From: Acinetobacter sp. NIPH 298
GTDB taxonomy: Bacteria; Pseudomonadota; Gammaproteobacteria; Pseudomonadales; Moraxellaceae
Length of the DNA: 64,000 nt
Assembly: GCF_000369505.1 (NCBI RefSeq)
Contig: NZ_KB850054.1
Coordinates: 471,208-535,207 of the forward strand
Direction: 5' to 3'
The notes under the pieces were generated by a model, which was not told the DNA's origin, searched no databases, and worked only from the letters and a program-made list of their open reading frames with translations. A program made the translations under genes and the position numbers. This document shows positions 37,260 through 46,505 of the stretch, piece after piece. Position 1 is the first letter of the stretch, and each line of letters begins with the position of its first letter.

Positions 37260-37291
37260 AAGGCATGAACTTGTTTGATAGGTCATGCCTT
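37260..37291 (-). terminator. terminator of the aldehyde dehydrogenase gene
   Basis: AAGGCATGA / TCATGCCTT with a 14-base loop; on the minus strand it is followed by TTTTTA. Confidence 0.65.
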
Positions 37292-37298
37292 GATCAGC

Positions 37299-38753
37299 CT
37301 AGCGAAATAGTGTTTTCAAAAGCAGTTTGTGCGCCGCTTTATTATATGGCGGAAGAATGAATTTTAAACTATAAAGTTTAGGGCTTACAGGATTAGACAT
37401 CATCGAGCGTTCGTGTGAGAAGCTAAAGAATCCTTCCTTACCATGATATTTGCCCATACCTGATGCACCGACACCACCAAATGGCAGGTCGTCTTGAGCG
37501 ACATGAGTTAAGACTTGGTTAATACCAAAATGTCCTGAATGAGTACGCCCCGCAACATATTCTGCACGCGCACTGTCAACATCGAAATAATAGAAAGCCA
37601 ATGGACGAGGACGACTATTAATGAATTGAAGCGCATCTTCGATGTGTTCATATTCTAAAATAGGCAGAATTGGACCAAAGATCTCATTCTTCATAATTTC
37701 CATGTCAGTGCTGACACCAGTCAATAAAGTCGGTGCTATTTTACGAGCTTCAGTCAAAGACTCATTCTTGCTGTTTAACTCAACAATATGAGCACCTTGC
37801 TTTTGTGCATCCTCAAGATAGCCTTGTAGACGGTTATATTGTTTGTCATTGACAATCGAGGTGTAGTCATTGTTGTCAGCTAAAGTTGGATACATGCTAT
37901 TCACAAAGTCTTGATAATGCTTCGTGAATTCAGCCGTCTTACCTTTAGGCAAGAAGATATAATCTGGCGCAACGCAGGTTTGACCTGCATTCCAAAGCTT
38001 TCCAACCGCAATGCGTTGAGCGACATCACGAATATTCATGGATGAGTGAACGAGTGCTGGAGACTTACCTCCCAGTTCCAAAATAACCGGAACAAGGTTC
38101 TGAGCAGCAGCGGCCATGACCGTTTTACCGACAGAGGTCGAGCCAGTAAAAATCAGTTTGTCGAATGCAAGATGACTAAATGCATCTGAAATAGGACCGC
38201 CACCATTTACAACGGCAACTAATTCTTGAGGGAAGGCTTCTGAAAGCGCATTTTCGAGCGCATAACCAAAGTTTGATGATGCACTAGAAATTTTAATCAT
38301 GGCATGATTGCCCGCAGCCAATGCACAAATCAGTGGGCCAACGGAGAGCAATAGTGGATAGTTCCATGGTGCAATAACACCAATGACGCCTAAGGGCTGA
38401 TATTGTACCCAGCCTTTAGCTGGTTGGTGTAACATGCTGATATGTCGTTTAGATGGTTTCATCCATTCGGTCAAGTTCTTGCTATAGTATTTAATATGTT
38501 CTAAGCAGGTAAGAACTTCACCAATTTTGGTTTCCATAATGGCACGATTGCCATAATCTTGACTAATTGCATTCGCAAATTCATCTTGGTACTTTACCAA
38601 AATGTTTTTAAGTCGAGCCAAGCGCTCAATACGTTCTTTTGCGCTTGGGACAGGATGACGTTGGTAAGCAACTCTTTGCTGTTCAAGCAAATCATGTAGC
38701 CGTTTTACATCAACATGAGGTGTCATTGCGGTTGTTTTTGTTTGACTGTTCAT
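37299..38753 (-). CDS. coniferyl-aldehyde-dehydrogenase-type aldehyde dehydrogenase
   Basis: 484 aa. NAD(P)-dependent oxidation of an aldehyde to the acid. Visible: PLGVIGVIAPWNYPLLLS, FTGSTSVGK (nucleotide binding), ELGGKSPALVH (Glu), and the catalytic cysteine in NAGQTCVAPDY. The class 3/CALDH type lacks the long C-terminal oligomerisation arm of ALDH2. Divergent from a TetR regulator with a 20-bp palindrome between them, so expression is probably induced by an aldehyde or fatty compound. Confidence 0.88.
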   Translation of the reverse strand: MNSQTKTTAMTPHVDVKRLHDLLEQQRVAYQRHPVPSAKERIERLARLKNILVKYQDEFANAISQDYGNRAIMETKIGEVLTCLEHIKYYSKNLTEWMKPSKRHISMLHQPAKGWVQYQPLGVIGVIAPWNYPLLLSVGPLICALAAGNHAMIKISSASSNFGYALENALSEAFPQELVAVVNGGGPISDAFSHLAFDKLIFTGSTSVGKTVMAAAAQNLVPVILELGGKSPALVHSSMNIRDVAQRIAVGKLWNAGQTCVAPDYIFLPKGKTAEFTKHYQDFVNSMYPTLADNNDYTSIVNDKQYNRLQGYLEDAQKQGAHIVELNSKNESLTEARKIAPTLLTGVSTDMEIMKNEIFGPILPILEYEHIEDALQFINSRPRPLAFYYFDVDSARAEYVAGRTHSGHFGINQVLTHVAQDDLPFGGVGASGMGKYHGKEGFFSFSHERSMMSNPVSPKLYSLKFILPPYNKAAHKLLLKTLFR

Positions 38754-38791
38754 AGGAGTAGACCAAAAGAAAACTTATTTACTTTTTCATT

Positions 38792-38811
38792 TTTAGAGTA
38801 AATACTCTAAA
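38792..38811. promoter_or_regulatory. probable TetR operator
   Basis: TTTAGAGTA-AA-TACTCTAAA, a perfect 20-bp palindrome in the shared intergenic region, 39 bases upstream of the aldehyde dehydrogenase start and 65 bases before the TetR start. Confidence 0.65.
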
Positions 38812-38875
38812 GTGTCAAGTCGCCTTGTGGGTTTGTTTTATAACTCATTGATAATCTTATAGATGGTTGAAAACG

Positions 38876-39574
38876 ATGTCGAATGCTAAACCGAACAAAA
38901 CTAAAGACAAAATTTTGCAGATCAGTTTGCAGCTATTTAATGAGCGTGGCGAGCGTTCCGTCACGACCAATCACATCGCGGCCGAACTCGGTATTAGTCC
39001 AGGCAATTTGTATTATCACTTTCGTAATAAGCAAGAAATCATTAAGGAACTTGCGCTGCAATATCAGGCTGAGACCTTAGGTATGTTGGCGTTACCTGAT
39101 GATCGTCAACTCAATGCCAATGACAAGATTAGTTATTTTCAGGTGTTAAGCAATCAACTTTGGGCTTATCGTTTTATTCATCGTGATGTTTATCATCTTG
39201 TTGAAAACAATGATGATTTTAGGAAAATTTATCCCCGATTCGCGGGGCAGGTCATGCAACAAGGGCAAAGAATCTATCGTGCATTCGTTGATGCTGGGTT
39301 GATGAAAATGACTGATTCTGAAATTGAAGCGTTGATTATCAACTTATGGATCGTGCTGACCAACTGGACCAATTTCCTCTATATGTCAGGTCATATTAGT
39401 GACAACAACCACTTAGAAGAAAAGTGGGTATGGCAAGCATTACGACAAATGTTGTTTTTAGAAGGACCTTATTTAATGGGTGAAAGTCGTCAGACTTATG
39501 AGCTGTTACTTCAATCGCTTGGCCCCTCTGATCTTTTTGCAAGCTTGTCAATGCTTAAAAATGATGGCGGGTAG
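38876..39574 (+). CDS. TetR-family regulator
   Basis: 232 aa from the ATG (a TTG three codons earlier opens the frame). N-terminal HTH TTNHIAAELGISPGNLYYHF at about residues 27-46 and a divergent ligand-binding domain (about 65-230). Divergent to the aldehyde dehydrogenase; the perfect palindrome between them suggests it represses that gene and perhaps itself. Ligand unknown. Confidence 0.88.
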   Translation: MSNAKPNKTKDKILQISLQLFNERGERSVTTNHIAAELGISPGNLYYHFRNKQEIIKELALQYQAETLGMLALPDDRQLNANDKISYFQVLSNQLWAYRFIHRDVYHLVENNDDFRKIYPRFAGQVMQQGQRIYRAFVDAGLMKMTDSEIEALIINLWIVLTNWTNFLYMSGHISDNNHLEEKWVWQALRQMLFLEGPYLMGESRQTYELLLQSLGPSDLFASLSMLKNDGG

Positions 39575-39658
39575 GCGACAGCTATTTAGTCCGTGACAAA
39601 AAAGCGTTAGAATGCTCGGCTTGATTTTAATTTGATTTGAATAAGTGATATTAACCAC

Positions 39659-40522
39659 ATGAACACGACTACTGCCCATACAGCACGATTACTGATTACT
39701 TGTGAAGACAAGCCAGGCATCGTGCAAGCTGTATCGAGCTTTTTGTATCATCAGGGAGCAAACATTACCGCACTTGATCAGTACGCAACAGAAGCTCAAG
39801 GCGGACGTTATTTTATGCGTGTTGAGTTTGAGTTGGATCATTTGCATTCTCGCAAAGAAGCTTTGATGCAAACCTTTGCTGCGAATGTTGCTGAACGTTA
39901 TGGGATGCAATGGAAACTCGCCTTTGTAAATGAATTGAAAAAAGTCGGGATTTTAGTCTCTAAAGTTGACCATGCTTTGCTTGAGCTGTTATGGCGTCAT
40001 GCGCGTGGTTCATTGGAGTGTGAAATTACCCATGTGATTTCAAATCATGAAGATTTGCGAGAAGCGGTTGAGAATTTTGGTATTCCATTTACCGTGATAA
40101 AAGTGACCAAAGACAATAAAGCGGAAGCTTATGCGCAAATCAATGAGATGATGCAAGGCAATGATTTACTTGTTTTAGCACGTTATATGCAAATTTTGAG
40201 TGAAGACTTCGTCGCTAAATGGGAAATGAAGATCATCAACATTCATCATTCATTCTTACCTGCTTTTGTTGGCGCGAACCCATATAAGCAAGCCTATGAA
40301 AAGGGTGTGAAATTGATTGGTGCAACCGCGCATTATGTCACTGCGGACTTGGACCAAGGGCCAATTATTGAGCAGGATGTTGAGCGTGTTAGCCATGATT
40401 ATAACGTTGAACAATTACGTGAGTTAGGCGAAGATGTTGAACGTAATGTATTGGCACGTGCAGTCAAATGGCATTTAGAAGACCGTATTATTGTCGATGG
40501 AAATAAGACCGTCGTTTTCTAA
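39659..40522 (+). CDS. purU: formyltetrahydrofolate deformylase PurU
   Basis: 287 aa. Hydrolyses 10-formyl-THF to formate and THF, feeding PurT and balancing one-carbon pools. An N-terminal ACT regulatory domain (about 7-85, ARLLITCEDKPGIVQAVSSF) precedes the formyltransferase fold with NIHHSFLPAFVGANPYKQA and the HYVTADLDQGPII loop. Length agrees with E. coli PurU (280). Monocistronic with its own terminator. Confidence 0.96.
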   Translation: MNTTTAHTARLLITCEDKPGIVQAVSSFLYHQGANITALDQYATEAQGGRYFMRVEFELDHLHSRKEALMQTFAANVAERYGMQWKLAFVNELKKVGILVSKVDHALLELLWRHARGSLECEITHVISNHEDLREAVENFGIPFTVIKVTKDNKAEAYAQINEMMQGNDLLVLARYMQILSEDFVAKWEMKIINIHHSFLPAFVGANPYKQAYEKGVKLIGATAHYVTADLDQGPIIEQDVERVSHDYNVEQLRELGEDVERNVLARAVKWHLEDRIIVDGNKTVVF

Positions 40523-40550
40523 TAGACCTAAAGCTCTATGTCATAAGAAA

Positions 40551-40573
40551 GAACATGCCGATCGGCATGTTTT
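40551..40573 (+). terminator. purU terminator
   Basis: ACATGCCGATCGGCATGT self-complementary stem followed by a T-run. Confidence 0.8.
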
Positions 40574-40664
40574 TTTACCACACGGTACTGTTATGTTATA
40601 ATATTGCTTTTTAAATGGGTTGAGTTATTAATTTAATTCATATTCACAAAAAAATAGTTGCAAA

Positions 40665-40679
40665 TGAAAACACTTCTCA
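40665..40679. promoter_or_regulatory. possible Fur box of tonB-exbB-exbD
   Basis: TGAAAAC-A-CTTCTCA follows the Fur 7-1-7 design (TGATAAT-N-ATTATCA) at 10 of 14 positions. It lies between a TTGCAA (40658) and a TATTAT (40682), that is over the likely promoter of the iron-uptake energy operon. Confidence 0.45.
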
Positions 40680-40764
40680 TTTATTATTGCAGCACTTTAA
40701 TTGTTCTATCCGATGTGTGTGATCGTTTTTTTACGAACACCATCTATTAGGTACTTTGATTTTT

Positions 40765-41523
40765 ATGAGTCCATCTCCTGCAGCATTCAACACGTCAAGC
40801 CCGATGAAAAAGAAAATCATCACTGCCTTAGTTGCAGTTGTGATTGGACATGTGGGAGTTTTGTGGGCGGTTAGCCACATCAAAACGATTGAGTTGAAAC
40901 CAATCGAAAAAGAGCCGCTTAAGGTTAAATTCGTTAAAATTAAAGAACCTCCAAAAGCTGAACTCCCTAAACCTAAAGAGACACCAAAGCCTGAACCTAA
41001 GAAAGAAGTGAAAGAGGTTAAAATCGTTGAAAAACCATTACCTCCACCACCGAAGAAAATTGAAAAAGTGCAGCAAGTAAAAGCTGAAGCACCTAAGCAA
41101 GTGATTCAAAAAACCGAACCAAAAGTTGAAACGAAGATTGAAACGACAGTTGTTAGTACAACTGTAACGGAAAAGGTGGTTGAAAAACCAAAACCTGTTC
41201 AAGAAGCCGCTAAACCTCAAGCTGCTGCTGATCCATCACCAAAAAGTGTATCAATTGGTGGTGCTGGTATCCAATGGAGTCGTACACCGAAGCCAACAGC
41301 AACTGCAAAAGACATGGAAAACCAACCACGGTCTGCTGTGGTCGCGATTGAAGCAGATGAGAAAGGAAAGATTACTAGTGTTCGTATTGTACGTAGTACC
41401 GGATTACCTGCATTAGATGAAAAGCTGGTAAGGCAGGTTCGAAGTGGAAGATTCAAACCGTATATGGAAAATGGCGTTGCTTATCCGATTAAAGCAGAGC
41501 TACCATTAGATTTAACCCTTTAA
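40765..41523 (+). CDS. tonB: TonB energy-transducing protein
   Basis: 252 aa from the ATG; a later ATG (40804, MKKKIITALVAVV) just before the membrane helix is a real alternative. Single N-terminal transmembrane helix (about 16-36), a Pro/Lys/Glu-rich spacer (about 45-150, KPEPKKEVKE type) that spans the periplasm, and a C-terminal TonB domain ending PIKAELPLDLTL. Couples proton motive force to outer-membrane receptors. First gene of tonB-exbB-exbD. Confidence 0.92.
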   Translation: MSPSPAAFNTSSPMKKKIITALVAVVIGHVGVLWAVSHIKTIELKPIEKEPLKVKFVKIKEPPKAELPKPKETPKPEPKKEVKEVKIVEKPLPPPPKKIEKVQQVKAEAPKQVIQKTEPKVETKIETTVVSTTVTEKVVEKPKPVQEAAKPQAAADPSPKSVSIGGAGIQWSRTPKPTATAKDMENQPRSAVVAIEADEKGKITSVRIVRSTGLPALDEKLVRQVRSGRFKPYMENGVAYPIKAELPLDLTL

Positions 41524-41566
41524 AAGATTTAAGCCTTAACGGCTAACTTTAATTAGGAGTTCGAGT

Positions 41567-42187
41567 ATGAACTTTTCAGTTTATTGGCAACATGCAGATG
41601 CAGTGAGTAAGACGCTGTATTTCATTCTTCTTGCAATGTCGATTGCGACGTGGACGATTTTTATTCTACGTATTTTAGGAACACGCCAATTAAAACAACA
41701 GGCTTATGCTCAGCTTGCTCAGGCTTTGACGACGCTTAAAGCGAAGTTACAACCATTAACTTTTGAGCAGCGTAAAGCAGTCGCTGAACAAGCCCTACTG
41801 CGCCAAATCTCTGCTGAGAAATCACAAGCAGAAAAAGGCGTATCAGTACTTGGGACAATTGCTTCACTTGCACCGTTCGTTGGTTTGTTTGGTACAGTGT
41901 GGGGAATCTTCCATGCACTTGTGGCGGTCGGTAAAAGCGGTCAGGCTGGTTTAGCACAAGTTGCGATTCCTGTCGGTGAGGCGTTGATCATGACGGGTCT
42001 AGGTCTTGCGGTGGCGATTCCTGCGGTATTGGCTTACAATATCTGTATGCGTTTCAACCGTGGTTTGGCACATGATTTACAAGATCAGGCACATGGCTTG
42101 TTGATTGATACCATGTTGCAGCAAGAAAGCACCGCAAAGACTGAAACTAAAGCGACTCAACAAAGTTTAGTTGGAGGTCAAGCTTAA
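41567..42187 (+). CDS. exbB: TonB-system proton channel subunit ExbB
   Basis: 206 aa, three transmembrane helices (about 20-40, 105-130, 143-165), with the conserved LGTIASLAPFVGLFGTVWGI and GEALIMTGLGLAVAIPAV blocks. ExbB and ExbD harvest proton motive force for TonB. Starts 43 bases after tonB; exbD begins one base after its stop. Confidence 0.96.
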   Translation: MNFSVYWQHADAVSKTLYFILLAMSIATWTIFILRILGTRQLKQQAYAQLAQALTTLKAKLQPLTFEQRKAVAEQALLRQISAEKSQAEKGVSVLGTIASLAPFVGLFGTVWGIFHALVAVGKSGQAGLAQVAIPVGEALIMTGLGLAVAIPAVLAYNICMRFNRGLAHDLQDQAHGLLIDTMLQQESTAKTETKATQQSLVGGQA

Positions 42188-42188
42188 A

Positions 42189-42593
42189 ATGGGCTTTCAA
42201 TTGGGTGAAGATCACGACAGTGGCATGAATGAGATGAACCTCATTCCTCTGATCGATATTATGTTGGTATTGATGATTATCTTTTTAGTCACGGCAACGG
42301 TTGCTAGCCCATCAATTCCATTGAGCTTACCAAAGACAACGGCTGAAATTATAGATCCGCCACCAAAAGCAATTACCATTAGTATTAATGCGAGTGGTGC
42401 GGTGGCTTGGGATACGCAAATTATTAGTTTAGATGAGCTAGAACAGCGTTTCCAAGAGGCAGGTCAAGCAGAGAATAAACCGACTGTGCAACTACGCGCA
42501 GACAAAGAATCAAAATACGATACAGTTGCACAAGTGATGTCTCGTGCCAGTGAAGCAGGCTTAAGTAATATTGCTTTTGTTAGTGAAAATTAA
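42189..42593 (+). CDS. exbD: TonB-system subunit ExbD
   Basis: 134 aa from the ATG one base after the exbB stop; GGAGG lies 11 bases upstream inside exbB. A single transmembrane helix contains the essential aspartate (MNLIPLIDIMLVLMIIFLV), and the periplasmic domain follows. Ends the tonB operon. Confidence 0.95.
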   Translation: MGFQLGEDHDSGMNEMNLIPLIDIMLVLMIIFLVTATVASPSIPLSLPKTTAEIIDPPPKAITISINASGAVAWDTQIISLDELEQRFQEAGQAENKPTVQLRADKESKYDTVAQVMSRASEAGLSNIAFVSEN

Positions 42594-42618
42594 TTTAATT
42601 CAGCCTGATAAAAAATTG

Positions 42619-42647
42619 AAAGCAACGCCAAGCGTTGCTTTTTTTAT
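42619..42647 (+). terminator. tonB operon terminator
   Basis: AAGCAACGC / GCGTTGCTT hairpin followed by a T-run; it also meets the convergent msrA. Confidence 0.8.
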
Positions 42648-42649
42648 GT

Positions 42650-43174
42650 CTACTCGGTTTTGAGTAAATCCATAAACTTTGCCCGCAATTTAGAGAGCTT
42701 CGGCGGAATGCTAAAGTTGCAATAGCCTTGTGAGGGATTGCGCGCATAAAAATTTTGATGCTCATCTTCAGCAGGATAAAAGATCGGGGCAGGACTCAGT
42801 TCAGTGACAATATTTAAGCTTTCATCTTCCAAACTTTGAATCACCTGCTCTGCAAGTTGTTTCTGTTCATCATTAAAGTAATAAATAACAGAACGGTATT
42901 GTGTACCGATATCGTTGCCTTGACGGTTCAATGTGGTTGGATCGTGCGTGGTGAAGAATACATTTAGGAGCTGAGTGTAGCTGATTTGTTGTTCATCAAA
43001 ATCAATGAGTACAACTTCAGCATGTTGTGTCGTGCCCTGACAGACTTGCTCATAACTTGGGTGTTGAACAATTCCGCCAGCATACCCGCTGACCACTTTT
43101 TCAACACCTCTGAGTTGTAGAAATACAGCTTCTACACACCAAAAACATCCACCACCAAACAGTGCCTGTTGCAT
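42650..43174 (-). CDS. msrA: peptide methionine sulfoxide reductase MsrA
   Basis: 174 aa from the ATG with GGGGA five bases upstream (a TTG four codons earlier extends the frame). Reduces methionine-S-sulfoxide in proteins. Catalytic cysteine in [13 protein letters not shown] and the later segments GYAGG and [14 protein letters not shown] are conserved. Monocistronic. Confidence 0.96.
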   Translation of the reverse strand: MQQALFGGGCFWCVEAVFLQLRGVEKVVSGYAGGIVQHPSYEQVCQGTTQHAEVVLIDFDEQQISYTQLLNVFFTTHDPTTLNRQGNDIGTQYRSVIYYFNDEQKQLAEQVIQSLEDESLNIVTELSPAPIFYPAEDEHQNFYARNPSQGYCNFSIPPKLSKLRAKFMDLLKTE

Positions 43175-43228
43175 AAAGTTCCCCAATTTTTATTTTTTAA
43201 TAATGTGTCTAAAGTAAACCAAGTGCTC

Positions 43229-43270
43229 AAAAAGTAAAAGCCCGTGTTTGAAACGAACTTTTACTTTTTT
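43229..43270 (-). terminator. terminator of the META-domain gene
   Basis: AAAAAGTAAAAG / CTTTTACTTTTT, 12-bp arms with a 17-base loop. Confidence 0.65.
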
Positions 43271-43281
43271 ATAATAAAGCA

Positions 43282-43758
43282 TTAAGGCAATGGTTGAGTC
43301 ACTGTCATGAAACTGACGAGGGCTTTGCCAGAACTGTCTAAGAATTGAAGTTCGTGTCCTTTGATCTTATAGCTTGCAGTATTGGTTAAGGCGTCGGAAT
43401 ATTGACGTGAGAGGGTTGCATTGTCATTGCCGATACAAGCCATTTTGGTCGATGCAATTGGACCAAGTTGTAACTGCTTGGCATTACTTTCAAAGCTACC
43501 AAAAATCTTGTTACAACCATCCGCACCAGAGAAACGTTTTGCTTGAGCATCCAATTGGATCGATGGTTGTTTACCAGAGAGCGCATTGCTTTCGATCTCA
43601 ACACCATTAATCTGTGTCGCGACCCACGTACGATTATATAAGCCGATACTTTCTTTTTGAGATGCATTGGATGAGGTATGCAGCGATTCAGTGCCTGCAC
43701 AACCAGACATGACAACCGCAACCGCCAAAGTACTAGAAGTTAACAATGTTTTTAACAT
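43282..43758 (-). CDS. META-domain (HslJ-like) lipoprotein
   Basis: 158 aa. Lipoprotein signal peptide with lipobox VMSGCAG (Cys about residue 20), then a META domain: TWVATQINGVEI, RFSGADGCNKIFGSF and LGPIASTKMACIG carry the conserved G-D-G-C-N and the second cysteine, which probably form a disulfide. E. coli HslJ is heat-inducible and linked to novobiocin resistance; the role here is unknown. Confidence 0.88.
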   Translation of the reverse strand: MLKTLLTSSTLAVAVVMSGCAGTESLHTSSNASQKESIGLYNRTWVATQINGVEIESNALSGKQPSIQLDAQAKRFSGADGCNKIFGSFESNAKQLQLGPIASTKMACIGNDNATLSRQYSDALTNTASYKIKGHELQFLDSSGKALVSFMTVTQPLP

Positions 43759-43884
43759 AAAAATTGAAATCCAAGTCGTTGTGTTTATATGGCTATGATT
43801 TAAATCAATATTGATGTAGAAGGATGGTATGTAGCGTATTCTTTTGTAAATATTAATTCATTTCTAATAAAACTAGTATGAGGT

Positions 43885-44940
43885 TTATTCAGTTTTAGGC
43901 AGGCCAGTACGAATAACGGCCGAAAAAAACTCGCTACTTTGATTGGGTTGTTTAGCGTATTGTTCTGAACGAGGGTTGATATGAGCCAGTTGATACCACT
44001 CTTTCATACTGTAGTTTTGATTCAGTGCTTTCAGATCATGTAAATAATTGGGTAAATAGCCCGAAGCCAAAAGGCGGTAATCTTTCGGCAATCTGTGTGG
44101 GTTGATGGCCTGTGCCATGTCAAAAATGAGGGTGGTACAGTTACTGGTTAGCGTGTTGTACCATTTTGCTTCAGCACGCAATTCATCTGCTTTATTTAGA
44201 TATTCAATAAATAAAGCCTTGCGCTCATCAGCAGGCATTTTGATGGGGAATAGATAGACTTGTTCGTTACGAATATTACTTCGTGTATACACAATATCTT
44301 TTTCATCAGAGGCTATCAGGCTCAGCTCATATTTACGAAAGAAACCACCAATTGCTGAAAATGATTCGCCCTTTTCCTTACGGATTTCAATCGAAAAGAC
44401 CAAGGGTTTTTGGTCTGAGAAATCGAAACTTACTAGCGTATGGGCGATCTGTGGTCCCATCCAGTATGATGCAATGACATTAATGCCGGTAATTTTACTC
44501 AGGTCAACAGTGCGGTTTTCCCAACGAACATCATAACTGCCGTCGGCATGCCAGTTAAAATTGCGAACATGATGTAATGTAACAATATCGCCATGCTTCT
44601 CATAATTGAATTGTTCTGCAACCTCAGGATCCCATTCACGATCTTGTCTTGCATCTAATGAGAAATACCAAAGCAGTGAACAAGCAAATGCACAACAATA
44701 AAGAATAATGTCAGTGCGCCGACTAAAAATATGACCACTGATATAAAAACCAATTAAGCTGAGTGCAAATAAGACCCAAAGCAGTATGATCAGACGACTA
44801 AAAACACTGCCAAGGGGTTGTTGAATCCATAAAGCAAGACACAACCATGCACTTGAAAGGATCACGAATAGGGTAAAAGTACTGTGTAAGAGTCCTATCC
44901 CTAGCGCAATGAAAAACTCACGTGATCCAATGTTATGCAT
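43885..44940 (-). CDS. DUF4105/Lnb-type periplasmic domain membrane protein
   Basis: 351 aa. Two to three N-terminal transmembrane helices (about 10-110) followed by a soluble domain with the segment YNTLTSNCTTLIFDMAQ (Cys-Thr) and HRLPKDYRLLASGYLPNYL, which match the DUF4105 domain found at the N-terminus of Lnb, the lipoprotein intramolecular transacylase. The conserved Cys and the His/Asp nearby may form a catalytic site. Last gene after thyA-folA, with 20 bases to folA, so probably co-transcribed. Confidence 0.75.
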   Translation of the reverse strand: MHNIGSREFFIALGIGLLHSTFTLFVILSSAWLCLALWIQQPLGSVFSRLIILLWVLFALSLIGFYISGHIFSRRTDIILYCCAFACSLLWYFSLDARQDREWDPEVAEQFNYEKHGDIVTLHHVRNFNWHADGSYDVRWENRTVDLSKITGINVIASYWMGPQIAHTLVSFDFSDQKPLVFSIEIRKEKGESFSAIGGFFRKYELSLIASDEKDIVYTRSNIRNEQVYLFPIKMPADERKALFIEYLNKADELRAEAKWYNTLTSNCTTLIFDMAQAINPHRLPKDYRLLASGYLPNYLHDLKALNQNYSMKEWYQLAHINPRSEQYAKQPNQSSEFFSAVIRTGLPKTE

Positions 44941-44960
44941 AACAATTCGCGATCCATTTT

Positions 44961-45470
44961 TTATTTTTGATAAGTTGCAAACTCAAAGGTGATATTTGAT
45001 TTTTCATCAGTATGTTGTTCTGAGTTTACTTTATGAAAGTCCTCAGAGATTTTTGGATAATGAGCATCGCCTTGTACATCTAAATCCACATGAGTGAGTT
45101 CCAGACGATCGGCAATCGCAAGTGTTTGGTTAAAAATCTCTCCACCCCCAATAATAAATAAGGATGCTTTTTCAGAGTGTTGTACGTCTGTAAGTGCAGC
45201 ATTTAATGCATCTTCGATGCTATGCGCCACCTTAACCCCATCAAACTGCCAAGATGGGTCACGAGTAATCACCCAGTTCACGCGATTTGGCAGTGCTCGT
45301 CCCATGGATTCAAGGGTCTTTCGGCCCATGATCACCACGCCGCCTTGGGTGATGGCTTTAAAATGTTTAAGATCGGCAGAAATATGCCACGGTAGTGCAT
45401 TGCCTTTACCTATACAGTTTTTTTGGTCCATTGCCACAACGTGTACAACTTCAGTTCCTTGCCATGCCAT
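44961..45470 (-). CDS. folA: dihydrofolate reductase
   Basis: 169 aa. Reduces dihydrofolate to THF. The N-terminus VHVVAMDQKNCIGKGNALPW contains the NADPH/folate pocket, followed by DLKHFKAIT with the substrate-binding region, MGRKTLESMG and FIIGGGEIFNQTL. Directly downstream of thyA (21 bases), which produces its substrate. Target of trimethoprim; I did not check for resistance changes. Confidence 0.95.
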   Translation of the reverse strand: MAWQGTEVVHVVAMDQKNCIGKGNALPWHISADLKHFKAITQGGVVIMGRKTLESMGRALPNRVNWVITRDPSWQFDGVKVAHSIEDALNAALTDVQHSEKASLFIIGGGEIFNQTLAIADRLELTHVDLDVQGDAHYPKISEDFHKVNSEQHTDEKSNITFEFATYQK

Positions 45471-45491
45471 GTGGTGTTCTCTCTAAAATAA

Positions 45492-46334
45492 TTAAACTGC
45501 GACAGGTGCTTTAATTGCAGGATGTGATTCATAGCCTACAATTTCAATATCCTCAAATTTAAAGTCGAAAATATCGTTGATCTCTGGATTGAGTTTTAAT
45601 TGACATAAAGCTAATGGCTCACGAGAAAGCTGTAATTGCGCTTGTTCAAAGTGATTGGCATATAGATGAGTATCACCACCTGTCCAGACAAAATCACCAA
45701 CCTCTAAGCCACAGACCTGCGCAATCATATGAGTGAGTAGGGCATAGCTGGCAATATTAAATGGCACACCTAAGAAGACATCGGCACTTCGTTGATAGAG
45801 TTGGCATGACAGTTTGTTATCTTGTACAAAAAATTGAAACAGGGTATGACAAGGAGGGAGTGCAACTTTCCCAGCCTCGTTTGGATTCCAACCAGATACG
45901 ATTAGACGACGTGAATTTGGATTGGTTTTGATTTCATTTACCAGCCATTTGATTTGATCAAAACCATTTTGCTGATAGCTACCGTCGTCACTTTGAGTCG
46001 CGCCAAAGTTGCGCCATTGGTGTCCATAAACAGGACCGAGTTCGCCTTCAGGACGACCAAAACGAGCAGTTTGTTCTGCGGTTGCCCATTCATCCCAAAT
46101 TGAGACTTTGTGGTCTTTTAGATATTGCACATTGGTATCACCCTTCAGGAACCAAAGTAGTTCAATCACAATCGAACGAAAGTGGACTTTCTTGGTGGTT
46201 AATAAGGGGAAACCTTTGGAGAGGTCAAAGCGCATTTGATGACCAAATACTGAACGTGTCCCAGTTCCTGTGCGGTCTCCTTTGTCGCCGCCATTGTCGA
46301 GAATATGTTGTAAAAGGTCTAAGTATGTGCGCAT
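45492..46334 (-). CDS. thyA: thymidylate synthase
   Basis: 280 aa from the second ATG, chosen because AGGA lies six bases upstream. Methylates dUMP with methylene-THF. The catalytic cysteine is in [10 protein letters not shown], with the [19 protein letters not shown] segment after it. A little longer than E. coli (264) owing to an insertion around residues 85-110. Starts the thyA-folA-DUF4105 unit. Confidence 0.97.
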   Translation of the reverse strand: MRTYLDLLQHILDNGGDKGDRTGTGTRSVFGHQMRFDLSKGFPLLTTKKVHFRSIVIELLWFLKGDTNVQYLKDHKVSIWDEWATAEQTARFGRPEGELGPVYGHQWRNFGATQSDDGSYQQNGFDQIKWLVNEIKTNPNSRRLIVSGWNPNEAGKVALPPCHTLFQFFVQDNKLSCQLYQRSADVFLGVPFNIASYALLTHMIAQVCGLEVGDFVWTGGDTHLYANHFEQAQLQLSREPLALCQLKLNPEINDIFDFKFEDIEIVGYESHPAIKAPVAV

Positions 46335-46505
46335 CGTCATTCCTATCGCAGATTTTGCTTGGGCTAATCTTATCAGAATTTATGTGATAAATAATGGGGC
46401 AATTGAGCGTCACTAACTGTCGCAGTACAGACTTTGTTCTCTATTTTAATTTAGCTTCTTGTTTTATATTAAGTTCTATAAATAGCGACATGGATAATCA
46501 ACAAA

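Noticed and set aside
36895..37266. 123-aa version of L28
   Set aside because: The first 45 residues have no L28 similarity; the real start is [12 protein letters not shown] at 37131.
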